Origin: a virus
DNA length: 64,000 nt
Reading direction: 5' to 3' (one strand)
IMG/VR virus record: IMGVR_UViG_3300043392_000054
Span: 118,830 to 182,829 of that record
Under the pieces are notes generated by a model. It did not search any database and was not told the DNA's origin. It worked only from the letters and a program-made list of their open reading frames with translations. Both the position numbers and the translations under genes were made by a program. Below, piece by piece: positions 24,745-30,378 of this stretch (position 1 is the first letter of the stretch; every line of letters starts with the position of its first letter).

Positions 24745-24823
24745 TGCGATGCAGGTGCATTGACGGTCTCATGAGCCGTATTGGTAGATATACCCAACAG
24801 AGGTTCGAGTCCTCTAATCGCAA
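24745..24823 (+). tRNA. Unusual tRNA with CAT anticodon
   Basis: Acceptor TGCGATG/AATCGCA (6 of 7 pairs), anticodon arm ACGGT-CTCATGA-GCCGT, T-arm AGAGG-TTCGAGT-CCTCT. The D-arm is very short, and a TTGG/CCAA hairpin lies in the variable region. Confidence 0.65.
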
Positions 24824-24825
24824 CA

Positions 24826-24945
24826 AATCTTAGGAGTAATTAACTTAAGACTGACAGGTTCGAAACTGTCGATTGATTATGGTGTAAAGGCGCACAGAGA
24901 CCGTAATTGGAGCTCAGGATTAAGGTTCGAATCCTTATTAATCAG
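24826..24945 (+). ncRNA. tRNA-like RNA with unclear anticodon
   Basis: The part at 24874-24945 has an acceptor TGATTA/TAATCA and T-arm TAAGG-TTCGAAT-CCTTA but no anticodon stem I can draw. Just upstream, GACAG-GTTCGAAA-CTGTC resembles a second, isolated T-arm. Confidence 0.45.
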
Positions 24946-24951
24946 CAATAT

Positions 24952-25023
24952 TGAGTATTAGCTCAGCGGTAGAGCTCTCGACTGTTAATCGAGCGGTCCT
25001 AGGTTCGAATCCTAGATACTCAG
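24952..25023 (+). tRNA. tRNA-Asn (anticodon GTT), copy 2
   Basis: Acceptor TGAGTAT/ATACTCA, anticodon arm CTCGA-CTGTTAA-TCGAG, T-arm CTAGG-TTCGAAT-CCTAG. Confidence 0.95.
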
Positions 25024-25028
25024 CAATG

Positions 25029-25095
25029 TATTTAACGCTCCAACTTAGGTTGGTAAGCATCCGATAGTAACCTCGGACGGGCAATGTGTTAAATA
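25029..25095 (+). ncRNA. Compact structured RNA, 67 nt
   Basis: TATTTAAC (25029-25036) pairs with GTTAAATA (25088-25095). Two hairpins, CCAAC-TTAG-GTTGG and TCCGA/TCGGA, lie inside, giving a three-way junction without a T-arm. Confidence 0.5.
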
Positions 25096-25119
25096 AGCGG
25101 TAAGGAAAAGACGAAAATA

Positions 25120-25244
25120 TTGTCAAGAGGCGAGAGGAACACGCCCCGAAACATTGATTCAAAACTTTCTGACAGAAGAACGGAGTCTCTGCTTTATCAA
25201 TGTGCTGATGGAGACTATCACTGGTTCGAATCCAGTATTGACAA
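25120..25244 (+). ncRNA. Expanded tRNA-like RNA with pseudoknot, 125 nt
   Basis: Acceptor TTGTCAA/TTGACAA, D-like arm GGCG/CGCC and T-arm ACTGG-TTCGAAT-CCAGT are intact. The anticodon region is replaced by ACATTGAT (25151-25158)/ATCAATGT (25196-25203). AGTCTC in that loop (25184-25189) is complementary to GAGACT outside it (25211-25216), an H-type pseudoknot. Confidence 0.65.
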
Positions 25245-25246
25245 CT

Positions 25247-25428
25247 AAAACAACTAACTGATTAACACTAAATAGTAACACTATCGGCAGTACGATTCTG
25301 CACTAGAAATTGGATTTGATGTGTTATCTCACAGTCTAAGATGTGAATAGTTTAGGTTAATGTAAACATAAAGTAGCTTATGGCCAAATGTAAAGTGTTT
25401 ATCCACTTAGAAGGCAGTTAGTTGTTTT
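25247..25428 (+). ncRNA. Highly structured RNA, 182 nt
   Basis: AAAACAACTAACTG (25247-25260) pairs perfectly with CAGTTAGTTGTTTT (25415-25428). Next comes ATTAACACTAAA (25261-25272) with TTTAGGTTAAT (25351-25361), one bulge. Inside are a T-arm-like GCAG-TACGATT-CTGC, TCACA/TGTGA, CATAA/TTATG and AAGTG/CACTT. No significant open frame. Confidence 0.65.
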
Positions 25429-25435
25429 AAAATAT

Positions 25436-25528
25436 AGTCAGGTGACGGAATGGTAGACGTATTTGGGTTCTCTGCCCGATACCTTTGTAAAGGCAAAAAG
25501 CTTACAGGTTCGAATCCTGTCCTGACTA
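25436..25528 (+). ncRNA. Type II tRNA-like RNA, AGTCAGG family 1
   Basis: Acceptor AGTCAGG/CCTGACT and T-arm ACAGG-TTCGAAT-CCTGT with a Leu-like 5' half. The anticodon stem TTGGG/CCCGA encloses TTCTCTG (formal anticodon CTC) and a CCTTT/AAAGG variable arm follows. The anticodon does not fit Leu, Ser or Tyr. Confidence 0.6.
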
Positions 25529-25542
25529 CAATATTAAAATAC

Positions 25543-25710
25543 GGTCAAGTAGCGGAATGTTTGCACTAGAGGTTTATTTCTGATGGTGTTGACTTGGTTA
25601 AACGCTAAGTAGTAAAGCTAACTACAGACAAAGCTGTGACGGACCCTGAAGTACAAAGGGTTGAAGTAGAAGATTACGCACGGTTATAGGTTCGAATCCT
25701 GTCTTGACCA
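25543..25710 (+). ncRNA. Expanded tRNA-like RNA, 168 nt
   Basis: Perfect acceptor GGTCAAG/CTTGACC and T-arm ATAGG-TTCGAAT-CCTGT enclose a ~110-base centre with TAGCG/CGCTA, GTAGT/ACTAC and ACCCT/AGGGT stems. It lacks the group I intron core sequences seen at 42752. Confidence 0.6.
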
Positions 25711-25782
25711 CAAGGAGTTCCCAATCTCAAGTGCTGGTTAACCTTAAAAAGTTATCCGTATGAGCCCATCAAAATTGGAATT

Positions 25783-25864
25783 TGCCTGTATCGCATAGCG
25801 GCAATTGCGGCTGACTGTAAATCAGCTCCTTCGGGTTCAGAGGTTCGAGTCCTTTTGCAGGCAC
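25783..25864 (+). tRNA. tRNA-Tyr (anticodon GTA), copy 1
   Basis: Acceptor TGCCTGT/GCAGGCA, anticodon arm GCTGA-CTGTAAA-TCAGC, variable arm with TTCGG, T-loop TTCGAGT. Confidence 0.93.
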
Positions 25865-25920
25865 GATTAAACAAAAATATTTACGTAAGTATAATTAATA
25901 CAACTATTAAAATTAAAATT

Positions 25921-26139
25921 ATGACATCTAACGAATTCACTTATTGGTTACAAGGTTTTTTTGAAATTTCAAAAGCTGCTAATGTAAAAGAACTTGATGA
26001 AGTGCAAACTCAAATTATCAAAGACCATTTAGAATTAGTTTTTAAAAAAGAAACACCTAATAGAACATGGTCCGATACGGGTGGAAATAGAGGCACGTGC
26101 GGAACTGCGGGAACTGCGGGAATTCCGTTTGGAATGTAA
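25921..26139 (+). CDS. Small phage protein, MTSNEFTYWLQGFFE family
   Basis: The ~72-residue protein has a helical first part (EFTYWLQGFFEISKAANVKELDEVQTQIIKD) of a kind common among small T4-like phage proteins of unknown role, and a disordered Gly/Thr-rich end (GTCGTAGTAGIPFGM). The ATG at 25921 follows an A-rich leader; it lies between two tRNA-Tyr genes. Confidence 0.75.
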   Translation: MTSNEFTYWLQGFFEISKAANVKELDEVQTQIIKDHLELVFKKETPNRTWSDTGGNRGTCGTAGTAGIPFGM

Positions 26140-26150
26140 GATATTAATTT

Positions 26151-26231
26151 GGGAGTATTGAGCAATTGGTTGGCTCGCCGGTCTGTAAAATCGGTCCTTC
26201 GGGCATGTAGGTTCGAGTCCTACTGCTCCCA
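26151..26231 (+). tRNA. tRNA-Tyr (anticodon GTA), copy 2
   Basis: Acceptor GGGAGTA/TGCTCCC, anticodon arm CCGGT-CTGTAAA-ATCGG, variable arm TCCTTCGGGCA, T-arm GTAGG-TTCGAGT-CCTAC. Confidence 0.9.
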
Positions 26232-26235
26232 CTAA

Positions 26236-26337
26236 AGTATTAGTAATTCAGTGGTAAGACTGGCGTCCCCTCATGGTTAAGGGCCGAAAAGCTGGGAATA
26301 AGACGATCGCCGTTGGTTCGAGTCCAACCTAATACTT
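26236..26337 (+). ncRNA. Expanded tRNA-like RNA, 102 nt
   Basis: Acceptor AGTATTA/TAATACT is perfect and the T-arm GTTGG-TTCGAGT-CCAAC normal. Between D-arm and T-arm a GGCG/CGCC helix encloses about 40 bases with a CCCT/AGGG hairpin, and no clear anticodon. Confidence 0.55.
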
Positions 26338-26342
26338 TAAAT

Positions 26343-26413
26343 ACGAGTGTGGTGCAATGGTAGCATTCCGGTCTCCAAAACCGTCGATGGGAGTTCGAAT
26401 CTCTCCACTCGTG
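26343..26413 (+). tRNA. tRNA-Trp (anticodon CCA)
   Basis: Acceptor ACGAGTG/CACTCGT, anticodon arm CCGGT-CTCCAAA-ACCGT, T-loop TTCGAAT. Confidence 0.93.
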
Positions 26414-26476
26414 CAAATAGTTTTACAGGTCGTTCTGTCCTTGGGTTCTATAAATCAAAAATCCTAAAAAAGGCCA

Positions 26477-26550
26477 GGACTCTTAGCTCAGTTGGTTAGA
26501 GCACCCGACTCATAATCGGTAGGTCGTAGGTTCAAGCCCTACAGGGTCCA
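26477..26550 (+). tRNA. tRNA with CAT anticodon, copy 2
   Basis: Acceptor GGACTCT/AGGGTCC, anticodon arm CCCGA-CTCATAA-TCGGT, T-loop TTCAAGC. Met or Ile2. Confidence 0.9.
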
Positions 26551-26554
26551 CATT

Positions 26555-26628
26555 TGATTCTTTAGGCTAACGGATAAACCTCTCGGCTACGAACCGAGGA
26601 TTGAATGTTCGAATCATTCAGGAATCAC
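26555..26628 (+). tRNA. tRNA-Arg (anticodon ACG)
   Basis: Acceptor TGATTCT/GGAATCA, anticodon arm CTCGG-CTACGAA-CCGAG, T-loop TTCGAAT. Confidence 0.93.
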
Positions 26629-26633
26629 AATAT

Positions 26634-26707
26634 TGCGATATGGTAGAGATGGTTTCTTACGGTGCTCTCATAAGGCACAGACATTGGTTCAAATCCAATT
26701 GTCGCAA
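26634..26707 (+). tRNA. tRNA with CAT anticodon, copy 3
   Basis: Acceptor TGCGATA/TGTCGCA, anticodon arm GTGCT-CTCATAA-GGCAC, T-arm ATTGG-TTCAAAT-CCAAT. Met or Ile2. Confidence 0.88.
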
Positions 26708-26759
26708 CAAAAGTTTTTACGGTGGTTCTGGTTCTTCAAAAACGCTATCACCTCCACCA

Positions 26760-26833
26760 GACTCCGTAGCTCAGTTGGTTAGAGCACCTCACTTTTAATG
26801 AGGGGGTCAATGGTTCGAGTCCATTCGGGGTCA
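26760..26833 (+). tRNA. tRNA-Lys (anticodon TTT)
   Basis: Acceptor GACTCCG/CGGGGTC, anticodon arm CCTCA-CTTTTAA-TGAGG, T-loop TTCGAGT. Confidence 0.95.
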
Positions 26834-26839
26834 CAATAT

Positions 26840-26933
26840 GCTTCATACACAATTCTGCAATCTCTCAGTTAAAAGCTGTTGCAGACGTAAATGAATAATC
26901 CAACATGGTTATTAGTTGTGAACAATATGAAGC
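26840..26933 (+). ncRNA. Structured RNA, 94 nt
   Basis: GCTTCATA (26840-26847) pairs with TATGAAGC (26926-26933). TCTGCAA/TTGCAGA (26854-26860/26879-26885) and an AATAA/TTATT hairpin lie inside. It sits between tRNA-Lys and tRNA-Ile. Confidence 0.55.
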
Positions 26934-26938
26934 TCCAT

Positions 26939-27012
26939 GCACCTTTAGCTCAGTTGGTTAGAGCACCGACCTGATACGTCGGGGGTCGAAGGTTCGAGTC
27001 CTCCAAGGTGCA
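26939..27012 (+). tRNA. tRNA-Ile (anticodon GAT), copy 1
   Basis: Acceptor GCACCTT/AAGGTGC, anticodon arm CCGAC-CTGATAC-GTCGG, T-loop TTCGAGT. Confidence 0.95.
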
Positions 27013-27021
27013 CAATTATAT

Positions 27022-27095
27022 GGTGTTTATCGTCTAACGGTTAGGACGCTGGTTTGTGGTACCAGCAATCTGAGTTCGATTCTCAGTAGACACCC
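27022..27095 (+). tRNA. tRNA-His (anticodon GTG)
   Basis: Acceptor GGTGTTT/AGACACC with discriminator C, anticodon arm CTGGT-TTGTGGT-ACCAG, T-loop TTCGATT. Confidence 0.94.
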
Positions 27096-27099
27096 CAAT

Positions 27100-27184
27100 G
27101 GAAGTTTGTCCGAGTGGCTTATGGTGACACTTTGCTAAAGTGTTGGATGTAATAGTCCCACAGGTTCGAATCCTGTAACTTCCT
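27100..27184 (+). tRNA. tRNA-Ser (anticodon GCT)
   Basis: Acceptor GGAAGTT/AACTTCC, anticodon arm ACACT-TTGCTAA-AGTGT, long variable arm, T-arm ACAGG-TTCGAAT-CCTGT. It is the only clear serine tRNA and a natural substrate for the SerRS at 33243. Confidence 0.94.
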
Positions 27185-27210
27185 CAATGACAAAAACAAT
27201 CGATAAAAGA

Positions 27211-27246
27211 TTTTTATTTATTGAAACTTTTAGTTACATTTACAGT
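27211..27246 (+). promoter_or_regulatory. Class 1 promoter, weak match
   Basis: TTTTTATTTATTG then TACATTTACAG (27235-27245). It precedes the genes at 27276-28045. Confidence 0.6.
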
Positions 27247-27275
27247 ATATTAATATATACCAAATTTGACTTATA

Positions 27276-27656
27276 ATGGGAAATAGCCTGAAAAATGAAT
27301 TTGCAGCATACGAACATGCATTGGCTGTAAAAGAATTAGGGTTTAATTGGAAGTGTTTTGGCTTCTATGATAGTCCAACCCTTCAATTAATGCATTGTAT
27401 AAACTCTGAGCCTTGGATGGGAAATGCAGTTGTTGCAGCACCGCTAAAAAGTCAACTATTTAGATTCTTTCGGGAGAAGTATAATCAAAATTCATTTATT
27501 GAATTAGTTTATCAAGATGGAATAAAATATGATTATGTTTTATATGCAGATAAAGATGAAGAAGTATGCGGAAATTTTGGAGATGGACCTTTTAATACTT
27601 ACGAAGAAGCAGAGAATGCTTGTATCGATAAACTTATAGAACTAGCTAAACAATAA
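27276..27656 (+). CDS. Hypothetical protein, paralogue of 40732
   Basis: This 126-residue protein shares with 40732 the order EFxxYExAxAxxxLGFNxxCxGxY, VxAAPLKxQxFxxFREKY and YExAENxxIDxLIELAKQ. The pattern recurs in phages of Bacteroidota as proteins of unknown role; the conserved FREKY and IELAKQ ends suggest a small helical-beta domain. It is followed by 27658 without a gap. Confidence 0.75.
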   Translation: MGNSLKNEFAAYEHALAVKELGFNWKCFGFYDSPTLQLMHCINSEPWMGNAVVAAPLKSQLFRFFREKYNQNSFIELVYQDGIKYDYVLYADKDEEVCGNFGDGPFNTYEEAENACIDKLIELAKQ

Positions 27657-27657
27657 A

Positions 27658-27891
27658 ATGAAAACAAGAATTCATGTTAATCAACACAATATTCGTTCAA
27701 ATAAAACAAAGGGTACAGATTTACCAGTTATAACTATTAAACAGGGTAAAAAAAATACTTATTGTAATGAAGTAGAAATACTTGGTCCTAGTAAAATTAT
27801 TTATTCAGGCTCAGGTTGTGATACTGCAGCTTTATTAGGTTGTGGTGCTAGAGTAGTGATAGAAACAGAATCAGATGTGATAATTAAATAA
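27658..27891 (+). CDS. Hypothetical protein, 77 aa
   Basis: A small beta-rich protein with LGPSKIIYSGSGCDTAALLGCGARVVIETE, containing two Cys. It starts two bases after the stop of 27276. Family unknown. Confidence 0.65.
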   Translation: MKTRIHVNQHNIRSNKTKGTDLPVITIKQGKKNTYCNEVEILGPSKIIYSGSGCDTAALLGCGARVVIETESDVIIK

Positions 27892-27901
27892 ACAATAAAT
27901 T

Positions 27902-28045
27902 ATGAAATGGTTAGATAGAAATATTTTGTATATTACCTTTGGCTTTTTAGCAGCTTGTATTCTTTTTCAAATGTGGTATATTCAAAAATTAAAAAGTGAA
28001 TTAAAGTTGTTTAATCAAAAACAAATTGTTATGCCAAAAAAATAA
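27902..28045 (+). CDS. Small membrane protein
   Basis: A 47-residue product with one hydrophobic helix (NILYITFGFLAACILFQMW) and a basic C-terminal part. Function unknown. Confidence 0.55.
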   Translation: MKWLDRNILYITFGFLAACILFQMWYIQKLKSELKLFNQKQIVMPKK

Positions 28046-28061
28046 TTTGAAAATAAAGGCT

Positions 28062-28103
28062 CAAATATTTTTTATTGTCACCGGAATTTAGTAGATTTAC
28101 AGT
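28062..28103 (+). promoter_or_regulatory. Class 1 promoter
   Basis: TCAAATATTTTTTATTGTC then TAGATTTACAGT (28092-28103), upstream of the gene at 28125. Confidence 0.7.
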
Positions 28104-28124
28104 ATACTAATAAACAATAAGACA

Positions 28125-28355
28125 ATGACTGAAGAACAAATCTACAACGAGCAACAGGAATACAATCGTTACCAAGAGTTGATTAATACAAAGGAAATCT
28201 TAACTCAAGAAGAGTATGAACTTTGTAAAGCTTGGAATGCTGATGAGGCTTGGAAATATTTAAATGATATTGGTAATGGTCAATGGTTAAACATCAACGT
28301 TTACTCTGAAGTGGATAAAGAAGAGTTTGACCTTAGAAAGGAAATGGGTTTTTAA
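28125..28355 (+). CDS. Small acidic hypothetical protein
   Basis: A 76-residue, Glu/Tyr/Asn-rich protein (EEQIYNEQQEYNRYQELINT), mostly helical. No motif. It has its own promoter and is followed by a class 2 promoter. Confidence 0.65.
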   Translation: MTEEQIYNEQQEYNRYQELINTKEILTQEEYELCKAWNADEAWKYLNDIGNGQWLNINVYSEVDKEEFDLRKEMGF

Positions 28356-28358
28356 TTA

Positions 28359-28394
28359 TTGAAACTATATAAAAATAGTACATATAATATATAC
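28359..28394 (+). promoter_or_regulatory. Class 2 promoter of a stable-RNA unit
   Basis: TTGAAAC (28359-28365), 17 bases, TATAATATATAC (28383-28394): both boxes equal those at 8165, also before tRNA-like genes. Confidence 0.7.
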
Positions 28395-28396
28395 AT

Positions 28397-28468
28397 TGCG
28401 GGGAGGACAAATGGTAAGTCGTTAGTCTCATAAGCTAAAGAAGGTAGTTCAATTCTACCCCCACGCAA
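28397..28468 (+). tRNA. Divergent tRNA with CAT anticodon
   Basis: Anticodon arm TTAGT-CTCATAA-GCTAA and T-arm GGTAG-TTCAATT-CTACC are normal. The acceptor TGCGGGG/CCCACGCA needs one bulge, so it may be decaying. Confidence 0.6.
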
Positions 28469-28469
28469 C

Positions 28470-28741
28470 AATGAGTAAGAGATACTCAGCAGTCTTTAAT
28501 CCAAGACTCATTTAACAATGGATAGGGTAATGGACCGGACATCCTAACTATATAAAAAGCCGGTCTCATGGGGATAAAGGAACGGGGACACGGTTCCTTC
28601 CCAGTAAGTGTTGACTTTTTAAGCGGTAAGACGCGTTGGGTTTTTGAAAGCAAAAAACTATAAATATCTACCCATCTAGAATCTCAAGGTGGGGAAAGAA
28701 GTTCTGAGGTTGGCGAGCTCTTCTATAAAAAAGCAATCCAT
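28470..28741 (+). ncRNA. Structured untranslated region
   Basis: AATGAGT/ACTCATT closes a first hairpin (28470-28515). ATGGAT/ATCCAT (28518-28523/28736-28741) encloses GACCGG/CCGGTC, a strong AAGGAAC/GTTCCTT hairpin (28577-28599) and AATCTCA/TGAGGTT (28680-28711). AGAAG within the last loop is complementary to CTTCT at 28720-28724 (pseudoknot). No open frame of note. Confidence 0.45.
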
Positions 28742-28748
28742 CCACTAT

Positions 28749-28863
28749 AGTCAGGTGGCGGAATGGTAAACGCAGGTTCGGTGGAGCAAAAGAACTCCAT
28801 ACCAGAGTAAGCAATTAGTTTATGACTAACACCTATTTACAGGTTCGAATCCTGTCCTGACTA
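28749..28863 (+). ncRNA. Expanded tRNA-like RNA, AGTCAGG family 2
   Basis: Acceptor AGTCAGG/CCTGACT and T-arm ACAGG-TTCGAAT-CCTGT equal those at 25436. The centre holds two hairpins, TGGAG/CTCCA with loop CAAAAGAA and TTAG/CTAA with loop TTTATGA, neither a normal Leu/Ser anticodon arm. Confidence 0.55.
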
Positions 28864-28879
28864 CTAAACAAATAACATT

Positions 28880-29068
28880 ATGAGAAAAGAAGAAACATTA
28901 ATTTTAAGCAGAGAAGATATGATTGCAGCTGTAAGTGATAAAGATGTTCAGCATATTAATTGTTCTGACTTTAAGATTGATAGTAACCTATTTCAAAAAA
29001 GTAGTATTGTTTTGTTCATAGACGATAATAATCAATCTAAGATTCTTAAAAACCGATACGGCTTATAG
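28880..29068 (+). CDS. Small hypothetical protein within RNA region
   Basis: A 62-residue frame (MRKEETLILSREDMIAAVSD) after an A-rich leader. Its last codons run into a tRNA 3' fragment (29051-29090), so the C-terminus may come from insertion into a tRNA-like gene. It may be real but degenerate. Confidence 0.45.
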   Translation: MRKEETLILSREDMIAAVSDKDVQHINCSDFKIDSNLFQKSSIVLFIDDNNQSKILKNRYGL

Positions 29069-29090
29069 GTTTGAATCCTGTTTTGACTAC
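29051..29090 (+). pseudogene. tRNA 3'-end fragment
   Basis: ATAGG-TTTGAAT-CCTGT followed by TTTGACTAC matches the T-arm and acceptor end of the 25543 and AGTCAGG families, but no matching 5' half is present. Confidence 0.5.
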
Positions 29091-29167
29091 GGTTCTGTGC
29101 TGCCTGAACGTACAGAAGGTTTTAAGTGACCTTGCTTAGATACTTAATGACTGATGGAAAGACATCG

Positions 29168-29227
29168 AATTCAATAGTACCTGAACAGTTAAATAGAGTG
29201 GGTATCCGCACAAAATGCTATTGAATT
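29168..29227 (+). ncRNA. Hairpin RNA, 60 nt
   Basis: AATTCAATAG (29168-29177) pairs perfectly with CTATTGAATT (29218-29227). Upstream, TTCTGT/ACAGAA and TTAAGT/ACTTAA give two further hairpins in 29093-29150. Confidence 0.45.
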
Positions 29228-29231
29228 ATTT

Positions 29232-29321
29232 AGTCAGGTGGCGGGAGTCTACACGGAGGCATCTGTGTGTTGGTTCGAGTCCAACGAGGTGTAAATACAG
29301 GTTCGAATCCTGTCCTGACTT
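29232..29321 (+). ncRNA. Nested tRNA-like RNA, AGTCAGG family 3
   Basis: Outer acceptor AGTCAGG/CCTGACT and T-arm ACAGG-TTCGAAT-CCTGT enclose a second complete T-arm, GTTGG-TTCGAGT-CCAAC, itself bracketed by TACAC/GTGTA and next to CACGGA-GGCA-TCTGTG. There is no anticodon arm. Confidence 0.55.
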
Positions 29322-29434
29322 CAAAATAATTAGAGAGAATGTGGGTTCGAATCCCACCTGGGCTGTCCGGTGAGGAGGGCCCGGTAGTGGAAAGGGACAA
29401 AGCACTCTATTTATTAAAGTATTGTAATAAACAT
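29322..29434 (+). other. Orphan T-arm and GC-rich structured spacer
   Basis: GTGGG-TTCGAAT-CCCAC (T-arm) appears 5' of a TGTCC/GGACA helix, inside AATTAGAG/CTCTATTT, so the T-arm is on the wrong side for a normal tRNA. Confidence 0.4.
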
Positions 29435-29595
29435 AGTCGGGTGACGGAGAGGAAACGCATGGTAAGACGCGTAATTACTTACACGGCTCACCACACACAG
29501 GTTCGAATCCTGTCCTGACTACAATGTATCAAATGTGCAGTGAAAATTAGTGTAGGCATACATTGATGAGGTGGGTTCGATTCCCGTTTAATAAT
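29411..29595 (+). ncRNA. Possible outer tRNA-like RNA enclosing 29435
   Basis: TTATTAAA (29411-29418) is complementary to TTTAATAA (29587-29594), directly after GTGGG-TTCGATT-CCCGT. CAATGTAT/ATACATTG is a hairpin inside. The whole 29435-29521 element lies within. The A/T-rich helix could be coincidence. Confidence 0.35.
29435..29521 (+). ncRNA. tRNA-like RNA, AGTCAGG family 4
   Basis: Acceptor AGTCGGG/CCTGACT (one wobble) and T-arm ACAGG-TTCGAAT-CCTGT. GGTGA/TCACC and ACGC/GCGT helices take the centre; no anticodon identified. Confidence 0.5.
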
Positions 29596-29600
29596 TCCTA

Positions 29601-29712
29601 ACTATGGAGGAAGCCAAGTAGCTGAGAACACATTATAGCCGGAATGGGTTGTGCACCTTGTCTAAGAGACCCTAATAGTTCCTAATAGGTCGGTATGGAA
29701 CTGATACATAGT
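29601..29712 (+). ncRNA. Structured RNA, 112 nt
   Basis: ACTATG/CATAGT close the domain. AGTTCC/GGAACT (29677-29682/29697-29702) is inside, and GACC (29668-29671) can pair with GGTC (29688-29691) in its loop. Confidence 0.4.
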
Positions 29713-29721
29713 AATATAGGT

Positions 29722-29812
29722 TGATTGGGGAATGGTTATGTCGATAGTTCGAGAGTGAATGCTGACTGACATAATCGGAGTTTAGAAGTATTCACCATAG
29801 TAAAGCCAATCA
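29722..29812 (+). ncRNA. Structured RNA with pseudoknot, 91 nt
   Basis: TGATTGG/CCAATCA close it. TTATGTC/GACATAA (29736-29742/29768-29774) encloses GTGAAT (29755-29760), complementary to ATTCAC (29790-29795) outside. Confidence 0.5.
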
Positions 29813-29857
29813 TAAAAGTAGATGTCCACTGAACCATCTTCTACTTTCCTAATAAAT

Positions 29858-29974
29858 AAGAGGCGGTGAAAGCTGTAATGATGAGCTTACGAGGTTAAGG
29901 TTTGAAAAAGGGTTAATAGTACGACTTAAAGCCTGCACTCATCATCAGTAACCCTGAAAGACCCGTAGCCTCTT
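29858..29974 (+). ncRNA. Structured RNA with pseudoknot, 117 nt
   Basis: AAGAGGC/GCCTCTT close it. ATGATGAG/CTCATCAT (29878-29885/29938-29945) encloses GGGTTA (29910-29915), complementary to TAACCC (29949-29954) outside. It has no T-arm and no anticodon. Confidence 0.6.
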
Positions 29975-29978
29975 AATT

Positions 29979-30051
29979 GCTTCCATAGCTCAGTTGGTAG
30001 AGCAGCTGATTTGTAATCAGCAGGTCGTTGGTTCGAACCCGACTGGAAGCT
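29979..30051 (+). tRNA. tRNA-Thr (anticodon TGT)
   Basis: Acceptor GCTTCCA/TGGAAGC, anticodon arm GCTGA-TTTGTAA-TCAGC, T-loop TTCGAAC. Confidence 0.94.
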
Positions 30052-30054
30052 CGC

Positions 30055-30115
30055 TGGATTATTGAATTGAATGATACGAGCCCCGAAAGTTCGAAATGAG
30101 TCATTCGATAATCCA
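30055..30115 (+). ncRNA. Small hairpin RNA, 61 nt
   Basis: TGGATTAT/ATAATCCA (8 bp) with an inner GAATGA/TCATTC helix and a loop containing GTTCGAAA. Confidence 0.45.
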
Positions 30116-30119
30116 AATT

Positions 30120-30258
30120 GATTCTATAGTTGTTTAGGTCGCTCCGAAAACAACGAGTGGGTTAATGATGGTTTAATATTACTGTCCAATATTCTAGATA
30201 AAGTGATAAGTGATTAAACAAGTAATTAACAAGATGGGTTCGATTCCCATTAGAATCG
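30120..30258 (+). ncRNA. Expanded tRNA-like RNA, 139 nt
   Basis: Acceptor GATTCTA/TAGAATC and T-arm ATGGG-TTCGATT-CCCAT are perfect. The D-arm is enlarged (GTTGTTT/AAACAAC). GTTAAT/ATTAAC and GTTTAAT/ATTAAAC helices enclose AATATT-ACTGTCC-AATATT, whose 7-base loop lacks the usual T33 (formal anticodon TGT). Confidence 0.6.
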
Positions 30259-30263
30259 CATTT

Positions 30264-30337
30264 GGTTCGTTAGTAGAGTTGGTTACAATGTCGCCCTGTC
30301 ACGGCGAAGGTCACGGGTTCGAGTCCCGTACGAACCG
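30264..30337 (+). tRNA. tRNA-Asp (anticodon GTC)
   Basis: Acceptor GGTTCGT/ACGAACC, anticodon arm TCGCC-CTGTCAC-GGCGA, T-loop TTCGAGT. Confidence 0.95.
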
Positions 30338-30349
30338 CATTACATTATC

Positions 30350-30373
30350 GTTCTTTGACATATAGGAGAAAAC
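30350..30373 (+). promoter_or_regulatory. boxA-like element, copy 3
   Basis: GTTCTTTGACATATAGG, overlapping the left inverted-repeat arm and preceding the gene at 30379. Confidence 0.45.
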
Positions 30374-30378
30374 AAATT

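Noticed and set aside
23917-25162. Minus-strand open frames across the tRNA region
   Set aside because: They read through clear tRNA genes (repeated ERLELSR/RIELT motifs are translated T-arms), lack leaders, and are artefacts.
25543-25710. Expanded tRNA-like RNA as a second group I intron-bearing tRNA
   Set aside because: The length suits a short intron, but P, Q, R and S core sequences and a guide helix like those at 42752-42982 are absent, so I left it as an unexplained expansion.
28470-29980. GOLLD or ROOL type giant RNA
   Set aside because: These large RNAs do occur near phage tRNAs, but here separate closing helices, several tRNA-like units and a small gene break up the region, and I recognise none of their conserved motifs.
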